A stretch of 64,000 nt of DNA from Undaria pinnatifida. Its lineage: Eukaryota > Sar > Phaeophyceae > Laminariales > Alariaceae. Both the position numbers and the translations under genes were made by a program. Each line of letters starts with the position of its first letter. Within the stretch, counting starts at the first letter, position 1. The stretch lies in NCBI GenBank assembly GCA_012845835.1, contig JABAKD010000023.1, positions 14,285,992 through 14,349,991 on the forward strand. The letters are read 5' to 3'. Shown here one piece after another: positions 1 through 9,160 of this stretch. The notes below the pieces were generated by a model. The model made no database searches, was not told the origin of the DNA, and worked only from the letters and a program-made list of their open reading frames with translations.

Positions 1-1028
1 GGTGTCTCTTGGATGGGCTGGCGCCACCCCGCCGCCCCACACGGGCAGCAGCGACGGGGATATAGCGGTCGAACTTCTGAGCGAAGTCATCATGTGGTAG
101 TTGGTCGTGTAACTTTCGAGGTGCAGGGCGACGAAAAACTGGGTTTGCGGCGGTCTCGGTTGTTTTCGAAGCGTCGCAGGCGGTCTAGGCTGTGCTAAGG
201 ACCTTCGGAGGCCGCGCTGCGGCTGCTCCGGTGGTCCTACCTCTCGCAATGTTGGCTTCTCGCCTCTCAATCAGCCGACGACATGGCATCAATTCGCGTG
301 GCCGGCTTCGGTTACACAGAACAAGCCATGTCTAGGTGGACAAACTCCCTAAATTCAATTTCGATTTTCGACAAAATTCGACCGAGAAAGTCTTTTTTTA
401 CTTCTTTGTTGAATTTGATTTTTCGTAATAATTCTGAGAACGCCTGCTTGGTGATTCATTTCTTGACCAATCAGATGCAAATTAAATTCAATTCTATAAA
501 AAAAAATCGAAATTCGATTTTGCAAGTTCCTCGTTAATACGGGCCCTCACATCGCGAGCAGATCCAAAATAGAAATTTCAATTTTAACAGCAGTAATAGA
601 TTAACACAAAGTAGTTGACACAAAGTAGTTGTAGTGAGCGCGTGCTGGGCGGGCGGGCACGCGTTCTTTTTCGTCCATGTCGCAGGTAAAGCCAAGTATA
701 GCAGCCAAGTACAGCAACATATCATACGTCCTCTTCAGCAGCACAAGCAGTAGCCGGCGAGTAGCCGGCAAGAACACAGAGATAGCACGACAAAGGTGTG
801 GACTTCACACGCAGTCTACAAGTATACCTGTCGCGTATGTTTCGACGACAGCAGTGCCCTGCTCGGCGGACATTACCCAGACCATCGTGACAACCCCAGC
901 GGACACAGGACAGACAAGCCAGATTGCACAAAAAGAAAAAGAGGCCAACGTACACACCGCGACAGTGGCAGACTACGGGTAAGCACGGACGGACGCACGG
1001 ACGGGACGGGAAACTACCGACAGGATAC
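1..1028. other. Unassigned left edge
   Basis: No convincing coding region is seen on either strand. Bases 340-540 are A/T-rich; 640-960 are more G/C-rich with short open stretches that have no recognisable motif. Position 1029 is a possible intron boundary of the minus-strand model next to it, so part of this stretch may be intron. Confidence 0.3.
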
Positions 1029-1473
1029 TCACCGTTGGAATGCGGTCGCTGGCCTCAGGACCACCTTCGCCCCGTGCGCCTCCCGACGAGCTCGTTGGTG
1101 TTCGCGGCGTCGGTCGTTCTGCTGGGTCTGCTGGTTAACGAGGTGGTCTTGCGCCATCCCCATCAGAAACGTCCAAGCTCTGACTGCTACTCCTGCTACT
1201 GCTGTGAGGGCTACAGTGGCCACAGTCTAGGTCAACATCCACAGGGTGATCGGCATTGTCACCGGACCCTTGTGCTTGATCCTCTTGGGGCAATGAGTTT
1301 GGAGGGACCGCGGCAGAGAGAGCAGAAGTAGAGGCACTGCCCGCAGGAGAAGCGGGAGCGGGAGCGGGAGCGGGAGGGTTCTCGTCCCCTACGCACATGT
1401 CCATGTCACTATCGGGGCTATCGTCACCCTCGTCATATGCTCCACAATTGTTTAGCAGTTCATGAAGAGACAT
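1029..1473 (-). CDS. Possible exon(s) of an acidic, Pro/Ser-rich hypothetical protein
   Basis: An ATG at 1473 opens a 112-codon frame ending at 1135. It starts MSLHELLNNCGAYDEGDDSP and continues with an acidic stretch, a PAPAPAPA tract and a Ser-rich tail. A second frame overlaps the end (1223 to 1029) and carries a Gln/Arg-rich charged stretch (QQTQQNDRRREHQRARREA). It stops at a strong splice-donor-like sequence, CAACG|GTGAGT, read on the minus strand at about 1035-1028. One frame change around 1135-1223 would join the two into one exon, so this may be a first exon with one indel, or two unrelated frames. I do not recognise the product. The bias towards D/E/S and the donor site are the only support. 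Confidence 0.35.
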
Positions 1474-1709
1474 GACCCTTGTGGCGGTGTGGGGGCTGTG
1501 ATGCGTGCGGTAATCGTGCCTTGGTACTCACGCTGTGTTTCTGATTTGAAAATGGGTTCGTGGGTGTGTGGTTCAGGTTTCTGGGTGTGTGGTTCAGGAG
1601 GCGTTTTGGAGTCGTGCACTTTTTCTTTGCACGATCGTCGTGCAAAAAGGGTTTGCCGGGTGGCATGTGTGGGACGTAAGGGAGGTGAGATCGTGAGATC
1701 GCCCGCGTG

Positions 1710-2823
1710 TGTGAGGAAGTAGACTAAAAATGTTGAACAACAAATGCTACTCGAGTTATTTCCTTCTAAACTCGTTTTTCCACCACATTCTCCCCCACTA
1801 AACCTGACATATTTCCCAGATTATGTCAGGAACCCCGATGAGGTACCCAGTATCCAATGCGACTTTTTCGGTATTGGAGTGACTTGCAATGATCCTCTAC
1901 ATTGCTCTCATCGTTGTTTTTTCAAGTGGTAGAGTTTTACAGGTTCTTGAACGTGAGAAAATCCCTTTTTTTTTTTCTTTTTTCTGGGAAAGACGGTGAG
2001 AATCGAACCAGCGACCTCAATGTTCATAATCTCACATCCTGTCTGCGACGCCATTGTGAGGAAGTAGACTAAAAATGTTGAACAACAAATGCTACTCGAG
2101 TTATTTCCTTCTAAACTCGTTTTTCCACCACATTCTCCCCCACTAAACCTGACATATTTCCCAGATTATGTCAGGAACCCCGATGAGGTACCCAGTATCC
2201 AATGCGACTTTTTCGGTATTGGAGTGACTTGCAATGATCCTCTACATTGCTCTCATTGTTGTTTTTTCAAGTGGTAGAGTTTTACAGGTTCTTGAACGTG
2301 AGAAAATCCCTTTTTTTTTTTCTTTTTTCTGGGAAAGACGGTGAGAATCGAACCAGCGACCTCACTGTTCATAATCTCACATCCTGTCTGCGACGCCATT
2401 GTGAGGAAGTAGACTAAAAATGTTGAACAACAAATGCTACTCGAGTTATTTCCTTCTAAACTCGTTTTTCCACCACATTCTCCCCCACTAAACCTGACAT
2501 ATTTCCCAGATTATGTCAGGAACCCCGATGAGGTACCCAGTATCCAATGCGACTTTTTCGGTATTGGAGTGACTTGCAATGATCCTCTACATTGCTCTCA
2601 TCGTTGTTTTTTCAAGTGGTAGAGTTTTACAGGTTCTTGAACGTGAGAAAATCCCTTTTTTTTTCTTCTTTTTTCTGGGAAAGACGGTGAGAATCGAACC
2701 AGCGACCTCACTGTTCATAATGTCACATCCTGTCTGCGACGCCATTGTGAGGAAGTAGACTAAAAATGTTGAACAACAAATGCTACTCGAGTTATTTCCT
2801 TCTAAACTCGTTTTTCCACCACA
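1710..2823 (-). mobile_element. TRIM family A: tandem array of a miniature LTR element
   Basis: On the minus strand four 78-bp LTRs (2823-2746, then the repeats ending at 2400, 2055 and 1710) begin TGTGGTGGAAAAA and end CTTCCTCACA. They alternate with three interiors of about 267 bp, giving a 345-bp period. Each LTR is followed by a TGGCGTCGCAGACAGG primer-binding-like site and preceded by the purine tract TTTAGTGGGGGAGAA. The array is flanked by a 4-bp direct repeat, CGTG (1706-1709 and 2824-2827), as expected for one integration event followed by LTR-LTR recombination. The interior has no gag or pol; its 62-codon frame is repeat sequence. It carries GGTTCGATTCTCACCG, which resembles a tRNA T-arm or pol III B box. 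LTRs this short place it with terminal-repeat retrotransposons in miniature. Confidence 0.85.
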
Positions 2824-2840
2824 CGTGCCAAACGGTTTTG

Positions 2841-3038
2841 TGTTATAAGGCTTAGTTTGGGTAAGCTATTGGTTAACCTGTGCAAGTGGTCAAACGGACT
2901 AATACCCTACTAATTCCTTAACAAATGGCGTCGTCGGCAGGACAGAAAAAAAAAATGTTATAAGGCTTAGTTTGGGTAAGCTATTGGTTAACCTGTGCAA
3001 GTGGTCAAACGGACTAATACCCTACTAATTCCTTAACA
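2841..3038 (+). mobile_element. TRIM family B: minimal copy with a 32-bp interior
   Basis: Two 83-bp LTRs (2841-2923 and 2956-3038) begin TGTTATAAGGC and end CCTTAACA, and look identical. Between them lie only 32 bp: the primer-binding-like TGGCGTCGTCGGCAGGAC and an A-run. A 4-bp direct repeat, TTTG (2837-2840 and 3039-3042), flanks the unit. A fuller family member is at 47034-47402. Nothing here can encode protein, so movement would need all proteins from another element. Confidence 0.85.
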
Positions 3039-3042
3039 TTTG

Positions 3043-3353
3043 TATGAGTTTGGACGACGCGGATATCCGGGGATAGTGTCTTATCGTCCCCGGAGTTGAT
3101 TTCTTAAACACAACTCGCGAGTTGTGTTTACCGGCTCCCGACAAATGCTCGGTGCGTTGTAGGTCAATGGAACAGAGAGACAAAATTTACCGTAACTTTT
3201 GATCAAAACCTACCTTCGATAAAGTACATTTTTGCCGCATTTTCAGCGCAAACGGGTACGTTTACCGAGACAGTAACAAACACGCGCAACGTTACTGCGA
3301 CCGATTAACTCCCCCTCCACTGACTCCCTCAAAAGCACGGGCGGGTGGGTGGG
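3043..3353. other. Non-coding stretch before the DIRS-like element
   Basis: No gene is seen. It holds a palindromic stretch around 3109-3130 (ACACAACTCGCGAGTTGTGT) and GC-skewed sequence just before the terminal repeat of the next element. Confidence 0.4.
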
Positions 3354-3563
3354 AACTTAAACTAGTCTGTATCACACCTTGGACCTGTAGCTCTGACTCT
3401 GCTCCCCTACGCGCTCCGCGTGCAGGTCGTCGCCTACACAACTGGGCCAGGTGTACCCAAGGCTATCACTCGTACGACTATGACTTACCGCATTGATCTG
3501 ATTGGTCAAACTTCTTACGTACGTACAAAACCCATATTTTCTCATGCTTCGATAATATTCTGC
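3354..3563 (-). repeat. Downstream 210-bp terminal direct repeat of the DIRS-like element
   Basis: Apparently identical to 8788-8997 at an offset of 5434. It runs from AACTTAAACTAG to AATATTCTGC on the plus strand. About 295 bp of GC-rich non-coding sequence separates it from the recombinase stop. Confidence 0.9.
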
Positions 3564-3857
3564 TTTGCACTTTGCTTTCGAAGTTGTATTATATTAATGC
3601 GCAACCCCCCGCCCGGAGAGGGGGGTTGGAGATGGGAATACCCCGGGGCTGCCCCGCCGGCAACCCCCCGCTAACATCCGTATACACGAGTCAACTCCCA
3701 AACCAACTGGCGACATCGAACTCTCGACGCCAGCGTCCAGCACAAACTGGTAGTAGGCCCGTATTACGGATGTAGTCTCACCTCCCCGCCCCCCCCCCTA
3801 CTCACGAATCGTAGAGTGCACACTGGATAACACACTTCTTTGTAATTCCGCGTTTGC

Positions 3858-4832
3858 CTAACTAGTCGGATCTAAGGGTGGGTTAATTCGCCCCCACTCG
3901 GTGCCCTGCCCCGGCTGAACCCCACCGCTAATTCCTTCCTGGGACATAACACTTGCTACCCAACTGGCGTCCTTTCCGTGACTACGGACATACGTCTTAT
4001 AAGCATTGGACGCCCATCGGCCCTCACGCTGCAACACCTCCGGTGTTGCACCCCCCGCCGACAAGTGCGTTGCGCCTCCAATCCTCAGGGAGTGCAAGGC
4101 GTACTCCTCCGCACGCACACCCGCCAACGCAACCACTTTCCGCAGAGCTGTCGTTGCTTGATGTTGTGTCCACATGGACCATCTGCCGTTACCAACGCCA
4201 AACGCAACCAGGGGGGCCGAAGAGGGAAGAAACAAGTAACAAGACATCAATTCGATCATGAGATCGACGGCGCCGCCACCTTCCCCCACACGCATCGACG
4301 GACCCTTTCGCACACGCGTGACAACCGCCCCTTTCCGCAGTTGGTCACCCTTCGACCCGCGAAACCGAACCTCAACACGATCTGCTGTTGACCACTGCGC
4401 AACGGTAAGCTGAATATTTCCGCGAAAGAAGGCAACGTCAGCACGCCGCAAACAGTAAGTCTCGTGAACTCGTAACCGGGTTTCCGCAAACATTTCTGAC
4501 GCGCGAGTCAAGAGACAGAACGAAGCGCACAGGGCAAGCCACAAAACACGACCCCCGGCACGCCACGAGGGGATCAGTTTCTCGCCCGCGAGCAGCATAT
4601 CCCACGAAACGGGCCGCCGCACGGTTGCCTGGTTGCCAACGTCAGCATGCAAACGAGCGGCGCCTTTAAGGGCATTAACAATCACGGGATGAGTGGTGTC
4701 GATCTCGAAACCTCTCGAAATACGGTGAAAGAACTTGATCGCTGACAAATGGCTCTCAATAGTTGCCGACCTCAATTTCTTGGTCGAAAAGGCGTACGCG
4801 ACGTAATCAAACACATGCCAAACGTTAGCCAT
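3858..4832 (-). CDS. Tyrosine recombinase of DIRS-like retrotransposon
   Basis: A 324-aa frame with an ATG at 4832, preceded in frame by a stop a few codons upstream. The catalytic set of tyrosine recombinases is visible: R110 in LLTRASEM, H247-x-x-R250 in LHSLRIGGATHL, W273 in EGRWAS (the His/Trp position) and the nucleophile Y281 in AYKTYVR. The HSLRxGGAT...GRW...Y block is the usual C-terminal signature of DIRS-type and phage-like integrases. In such elements the enzyme joins a circular or linear cDNA to the genome without staggered cuts, so no target duplication forms. The residues before 110 fit an N-terminal core-binding domain. It starts 53 bp after the RT frame ends, in another frame. 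No lesion is seen and all catalytic residues are present. Confidence 0.9.
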   Translation of the reverse strand: MANVWHVFDYVAYAFSTKKLRSATIESHLSAIKFFHRISRGFEIDTTHPVIVNALKGAARLHADVGNQATVRRPVSWDMLLAGEKLIPSWRAGGRVLWLALCASFCLLTRASEMFAETRLRVHETYCLRRADVAFFRGNIQLTVAQWSTADRVEVRFRGSKGDQLRKGAVVTRVRKGPSMRVGEGGGAVDLMIELMSCYLFLPSSAPLVAFGVGNGRWSMWTQHQATTALRKVVALAGVRAEEYALHSLRIGGATHLSAGGATPEVLQREGRWASNAYKTYVRSHGKDASWVASVMSQEGISGGVQPGQGTEWGRINPPLDPTS

Positions 4833-4885
4833 GCCGTCTCAGCACCGATCGAGAAACACTGGCAGACCACAACGTACCCGATATT

Positions 4886-7210
4886 CTACCCATGCGCCAA
4901 AATGCCCCTGATAAGTGCGTTCAGACGAGGCCGCAATGGCGTGTCGCATGAGTTCGAGGCCAACACCGAAGTACATAGGGATATGCCCGCGGCCCCCAAA
5001 TCTTGCTCCTGCCACGGAACATCCGGTCGAACAGCGTGCAGATTAACGAGGACGGAAGCGCGATTCCAGCGTGAGATACCGTCAGCGGCAACGTTAAAAA
5101 TACCCCGTACATGTTTCGCGTCAAAGTGCCAGCCAGAAGACAATTCGAGCACACCAAGGAGGCGCATCAGCGCGCCCGATCTCGGCTCCTTGCCACCTCG
5201 ACACCGCCGTACCCACTCTACGGCTGCTTCGTTGTCGCCACGCAACAACACGCAGTCCCCCAACGCGGCCGGGCGCTCGGCACACAGAGATACGAGGACC
5301 CACGCGGAGACGACCATACCTAGCAGTTCGAGGACGTTAATTGATATATCGTTCTCGCCTGCAACTGACTTGCTCGACCCACAAAAACGAGATCGTTCCC
5401 CGGCGTCAAGATCGTATCTCCAGTATACCCCAGTTTCGAGGCAGAAACCCCCGACAGCGGTTTTGGATGCATCCGAAAATAGAGTACGTTGGGAGGGGCG
5501 CTCAAGCAAATGATACATCGGAGCCGACAAGGTTCCACCGCGCGCGTCCAATCCCTCCTCAATAAACCACCGCCAAAACTCGAGGTCCCCGTGAAACTCG
5601 GGTCCCAAGACGAGGCGCCGCCCGGGGTATGCCGTACGAAAACCAAAATCGGCTCCGGCAGATATGCGCGGCATACCCACCGAAGCCAGCAAACGGTTCA
5701 CGAAAAACCGCCCCGGACGCACAGCAAAAGAAACATGTATAAGGAAGCCAACGAGCTGCGACACCTGCCTCGCTGAAGCAGATGTACGAGACGAGGGCCA
5801 CTCCGCAAGGAGATTTTGCAGCTTGAGGCGCTTATGGGACGGCAACGTAACCGTAAGCGCCTCTGTGTCAATGATCCAACCCAACACCTCCAATTGCGTG
5901 TCCCAGTCAGTGGTTTTTCTGGCGGACAGGAGGGGTGGATCAGAGACGCCACGTTCGCCCAACAAGCGAAAATGGTCCGATGCCAGCGACTGGACAGCGC
6001 GCAAACAACGGCGGCCGTCCGGCCACCATTGCACTTCGACGAGAATGCCATCGTCTACGTAATACCTCACAAAGAAGTAGTTCCCGGCGTTGCCACCAGA
6101 ACCAGAGACAGGTCCACAATCGCCCGGGATAGAAACAACTGGAACCCCCCGCGGCGGGGAGATTCGAACGTGCGCGACGGCCGCAGCCCCTTGTTGGGAA
6201 ACATCTGCGCCTTGAAACGTAGAGTGGGTGTGAGCATGCTCGAGCGCGGATGCCATCAACCCCCAAAACCCCGGGCTATTACGCCACCCAAATTGCAAGC
6301 GTAAATCCACGACGACGCGATCACCGAACACGTAACCGAAAGCCGGCGCACCTGCCGGGTCAACCAAAACCTGTCGAAACGCATCTTTGACGTCGACACG
6401 GCACAAGAGGATTCGAGCATTGCTACCGTGGGTCTGTCTCAAAAACATTACTCGTAGTAAAACCTCACGAAGCACGTGGCCGAGCTCGGACGGTGGCGCG
6501 GAATCAAAATCCGTGTCACCGTTAACACTGGTCCGACCCCCCGCGCGCGCAAACGTAAGGTCGTGAATAATCCGAAATTTGGGTTCTAGAACGACGCTAA
6601 GCGGTGAAATACGAAGCCCCAAAATTTCGCCAGCGAAATGCAGATCAAATACCAATCCGCGGCCGTACACGACGTCCTCGCGAATCTTATTGTGGATCGC
6701 GACGTCGTGTTGTGCGATTCCTGGGTGATTACCATAAGCGAGTTCAGCGGTCAGATCCCCCCCCCCTGATACCCCCACTGGTGCGCCCGGCGCCAACACG
6801 CGAAGTAGTAAGGGGGTAGAGGGAAATTTCTTGACTGATCCAAACCAGTGCCGTACGGTAGCCACGTTAATATGCGGCGAAAACAGTGAGGGGCCGATGG
6901 TGGACGTAAGTTGGGCAACGCTGCCCTGACACTGTCTCAAGAGGGAGGAGCTTACCGATGCGAGATGACCGAGGCTCGCGGAGCCTTGGTCGGCCATCGA
7001 CTGCACCACAACCGCCCACGCATCCAACCAAGCGAGTCGCAAGGCACCCGAACGTACGCCAACACCCGCCCCTTGTACACGCAGCAAATCAGCCGGCACA
7101 TCACGCACACGCACACAAGAAACCGTACCTTTCTCTTCGAAGGGAACCGAGCCCGGAGCCACCGCCGCGCGAGCCCGCCCCACACCCCCATCGCCCGCCA
7201 GAGCTACCAA
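4886..7210 (-). CDS. Reverse transcriptase-RNase H of DIRS-like retrotransposon
   Basis: About 774 codons are open without interruption. RT motifs occur in order: the first catalytic Asp near residue 273 (CRVDVKDAFRQV), FGWRNSPGFW around 307-316, and the YVDD box at 384-387 (RYYVDDGILVE). RNase H follows: D580 in LFSDASKTAVGGF, E628 in NVLELLG, D659 in RGDNEAAVEW and a final Asp in VAADGISRW. The first codon of the open frame is TTG, so translation may begin at a later ATG or by frameshift from the gag frame upstream; the start is uncertain. The protein would copy element RNA into cDNA and remove the RNA strand. RNase H lies C-terminal with no aspartic protease, as in DIRS-order elements. Confidence 0.9.
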   Translation of the reverse strand: MVALAGDGGVGRARAAVAPGSVPFEEKGTVSCVRVRDVPADLLRVQGAGVGVRSGALRLAWLDAWAVVVQSMADQGSASLGHLASVSSSLLRQCQGSVAQLTSTIGPSLFSPHINVATVRHWFGSVKKFPSTPLLLRVLAPGAPVGVSGGGDLTAELAYGNHPGIAQHDVAIHNKIREDVVYGRGLVFDLHFAGEILGLRISPLSVVLEPKFRIIHDLTFARAGGRTSVNGDTDFDSAPPSELGHVLREVLLRVMFLRQTHGSNARILLCRVDVKDAFRQVLVDPAGAPAFGYVFGDRVVVDLRLQFGWRNSPGFWGLMASALEHAHTHSTFQGADVSQQGAAAVAHVRISPPRGVPVVSIPGDCGPVSGSGGNAGNYFFVRYYVDDGILVEVQWWPDGRRCLRAVQSLASDHFRLLGERGVSDPPLLSARKTTDWDTQLEVLGWIIDTEALTVTLPSHKRLKLQNLLAEWPSSRTSASARQVSQLVGFLIHVSFAVRPGRFFVNRLLASVGMPRISAGADFGFRTAYPGRRLVLGPEFHGDLEFWRWFIEEGLDARGGTLSAPMYHLLERPSQRTLFSDASKTAVGGFCLETGVYWRYDLDAGERSRFCGSSKSVAGENDISINVLELLGMVVSAWVLVSLCAERPAALGDCVLLRGDNEAAVEWVRRCRGGKEPRSGALMRLLGVLELSSGWHFDAKHVRGIFNVAADGISRWNRASVLVNLHAVRPDVPWQEQDLGAAGISLCTSVLASNSCDTPLRPRLNALIRGILAHG

Positions 7211-7366
7211 TGCACGCCCACGCAGCCCCCCCCCTACGCCTTGGGTGGCCGGCCGGTCCCCCGCTCCCCCGCTGGCCCCCGGCGCCGTCGCCGCTCTACC
7301 AACGGCACGCTCAGCAGCCGCCCCCCTACGAGGTGTTGGCCCGACCGACAGGAAGGGCCCGTGTCC

Positions 7367-7663
7367 TCATCCAGAACCCGCGCCGCCGCTACCACCTCCG
7401 GACCCACCGCGGGGCTCTGAGCGCAACGCCAACGCCCGCGACCCAACAGCCGGCGCCGCCGCACTGCTACTGTCGCGGAGGGAGTCGAGTGAAGTGGCGT
7501 CGGCCGGTGGAGCCGAATGCCAGAATTTGCAGTTGGAGAACCGGCATCGGCCCGTAGAAGCAAACATCCGGCACTGGGCAGCGATTTTTTTTCTTTGGTG
7601 TACCGGGGCTGGCCGGGTTGCTTTTTCTCTTGGACGGCCCGTCCTGGCTGTCGCGGGGAACAT
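7367..7663 (-). CDS. Gag C-terminal extension with CCCH zinc finger, reached by +1 shift
   Basis: This minus-strand frame overlaps the end of the gag frame and contains CRMFASTGRCRFSNCKFWH, a C-x8-C-x4-C-x3-H pattern typical of RNA-binding CCCH fingers. The gag frame reads across the same DNA without those cysteines. A run of eight A (minus strand, about 7585-7592) lies just where the two frames meet, after gag residues GTPKKK. A +1 slip there would append the finger and a Gly/Ser-rich tail to Gag. It is either a programmed frameshift, a one-base mutation or a sequencing slip in the homopolymer. Confidence 0.55.
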   Translation of the reverse strand: MFPATARTGRPREKATRPAPVHQRKKIAAQCRMFASTGRCRFSNCKFWHSAPPADATSLDSLRDSSSAAAPAVGSRALALRSEPRGGSGGGSGGAGSG

Positions 7664-8768
7664 GCAATCCTTCGACGAGCTTGAGCACGTCTCCCCCGCT
7701 AGAGCAAAAGGCGCTCGTGCGCTTGAACGAAGGCACAGGCGGCATCGAGAACGTGAAGTCGGACGGAGGGGGCACCATCGGCGGACGAACTTGCTGTGCG
7801 AAGCGCATGAGGTCGTTGACCCACAGGCGAAGATCGTCGTTTACCATCTCGCTCATGACAGCCCGCGCCGCGGGTCCAGAAAGCAGGATAATATTGCTCA
7901 GGGTATGCCGGCGTAAGTCAGCCGACGCCGACGTGAAGGCAGCATCGATCGTTGCCACCCTCTCCCGGCAGTGACGGTCGCCGTCGCTATCGAGGGAAAA
8001 TCCAACCGACAGGACCGCCACAAGGGCCTGGCGCAAGAAATCAAGGCGGTCAGCGACCATCAGCAGGTGGTCGACCATCCCTTCCGCCCGCGGCCCGTAC
8101 GCACGAACGTCAAAGTCACTGATCGCGCGGAGCTGGGTAGCCACTGACGTCGTGACGTTGACGGCCTCGCCTACGAAGGACTGAATGTCCGCCGCCGAGT
8201 CGCCAATGTTGGGAGGTATGCGCCCGCGGAGCACCCAATGTTTTCTAGACGCCATCTTCTTCCAGAGCGCCGCATCGTCGGTTAATTGCGACTTCTGAAG
8301 TTGGCGCTCCCTCGCATCCCCACTGTCCCGTGGAGCCGGCTGCCTATCACCAACGTTGTCCATAAACTGCTGAACCATGGCCTCCATGTTCTCGGCTCTC
8401 GATGCGCCGCCGGCCACCGCATCCTGCAAGGTTTCAACGGATGCGAGCAGCCGATCCATCGTTGCCTTGAGGCGGATCATGTCTGCGCCTATCCGAGCGA
8501 ACTCGCCAGACACCTGCCCTTGCCAGGTCAGCACTTCGGCCGATGTGACTCCCGCAGCCTCGGACCCGGCGGGACTGGGGCTGAATACAGATGGTGCCGC
8601 AGGCGCAGCAGTAGCAGCGACCGAAGCTGCTGCGGCACGGCGACCTCCGGACTCAGCTTGCACAGCAGCGACAGCAGCATAAGCCTCTGCCTCGACTCTC
8701 GTAGCGTCGTTAGGACCACGTACAGCAGCCACGAGAGCTTCGGCCTCCGGTGATTTGCACTCTTCCAT
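7467..8768 (-). CDS. Gag-like protein of DIRS-like retrotransposon
   Basis: About 433 codons from an ATG at 8768 (MEECKSPEAEALVAAVRG); a longer open frame runs into the terminal repeat but begins with TTG. The N-terminal third is Ala-rich and helical in character, the middle has a long amphipathic region (SQLTDDAALWKKMASRKHW onwards), and the end is basic (SKRKSNPASPGTPKKK). No capsid family is recognised; position as the first frame and size fit a DIRS-type Gag. The start lies 20 bp downstream of the 5' terminal repeat, which therefore probably holds the promoter. The nucleic-acid-binding CCCH finger lies in another frame after an A8 run. Confidence 0.65.
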   Translation of the reverse strand: MEECKSPEAEALVAAVRGPNDATRVEAEAYAAVAAVQAESGGRRAAAASVAATAAPAAPSVFSPSPAGSEAAGVTSAEVLTWQGQVSGEFARIGADMIRLKATMDRLLASVETLQDAVAGGASRAENMEAMVQQFMDNVGDRQPAPRDSGDARERQLQKSQLTDDAALWKKMASRKHWVLRGRIPPNIGDSAADIQSFVGEAVNVTTSVATQLRAISDFDVRAYGPRAEGMVDHLLMVADRLDFLRQALVAVLSVGFSLDSDGDRHCRERVATIDAAFTSASADLRRHTLSNIILLSGPAARAVMSEMVNDDLRLWVNDLMRFAQQVRPPMVPPPSDFTFSMPPVPSFKRTSAFCSSGGDVLKLVEGLHVPRDSQDGPSKRKSNPASPGTPKKKNRCPVPDVCFYGPMPVLQLQILAFGSTGRRHFTRLPPRQ

Positions 8769-8787
8769 CGTCGAGGAGTGCACGAAC

Positions 8788-8997
8788 AACTTAAACTAGT
8801 CTGTATCACACCTTGGACCTGTAGCTCTGACTCTGCTCCCCTACGCGCTCCGCGTGCAGGTCGTCGCCTACACAACTGGGCCAGGTGTACCCAAGGCTAT
8901 CACTCGTACGACTATGACTTACCGCATTGATCTGATTGGTCAAACTTCTTACGTACGTACAAAACCCATATTTTCTCATGCTTCGATAATATTCTGC
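8788..8997 (-). repeat. Upstream 210-bp terminal direct repeat of the DIRS-like element
   Basis: Apparently identical to 3354-3563. It sits directly upstream of the gag start on the minus strand and is the likely promoter region. Confidence 0.9.
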
Positions 8998-9160
8998 AAA
9001 TATTGCCTTCGGGACAATTTTTGAAGGAGTAAATTTCTACAAACGTACTTTCGCAAACACACTTTTTTTTCAAAAATTTACTGCAAATATTGCCTTCGGG
9101 ACAATTTTTGAACGAGTATATTTCTAAAAACGTACTTTCGCAAACACACTAATTATAAAA
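8993..9160. repeat. Two tandem copies of an 88-bp A/T-rich repeat
   Basis: CTGCAAATATTGCCTTCGGG followed by ACAATTTTTGAA occurs at about 8993 and 9081, each copy ending in ACGTACTTTCGCAAACACAC. It abuts the terminal repeat of the DIRS-like element. No coding signal. Confidence 0.7.

Larger units (their letters stand above)
3354..8997 (-). mobile_element. Tyrosine-recombinase (DIRS-like) retrotransposon, apparently near-intact
   Basis: Read on the minus strand, a 210-bp repeat (8997-8788) leads into gag-like, RT/RNase H and tyrosine-recombinase frames, followed by the same 210-bp repeat (3563-3354). The two repeats look identical base for base, which points to a young copy. The order gag, RT-RH, recombinase, with no integrase or aspartic protease, is the layout of the DIRS order (DIRS, PAT, Ngaro, VIPER types). 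I looked for the B1/B2 halves of split direct repeats (PAT/Ngaro) and for DIRS1 inverted ends and found neither. The repeats therefore look like simple direct repeats, which is atypical. No target-site duplication is evident, as expected for this mechanism. Confidence 0.85.

Noticed and set aside
1980-2060. A functional tRNA gene at the GGTTCGATTCTCACCG blocks
   Set aside because: Only the T-arm region resembles a tRNA; the acceptor and anticodon stems do not pair, and the block sits at a fixed place inside TRIMs.
1744-2622. Three identical 62-codon frames as a small gene family
   Set aside because: They lie inside the TRIM interiors, on the strand opposite to element transcription, and recur only because the array is tandem.
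3354-3857. Split direct repeats (B1/B2) of a PAT/Ngaro element
   Set aside because: No sequence between 3564 and 3857 recurs below 3354, so only simple direct repeats are supported.
4749-6304. Plus-strand frames of up to 254 codons opposite the recombinase and RT genes
   Set aside because: Shadows of the minus-strand genes, which carry catalytic motifs.
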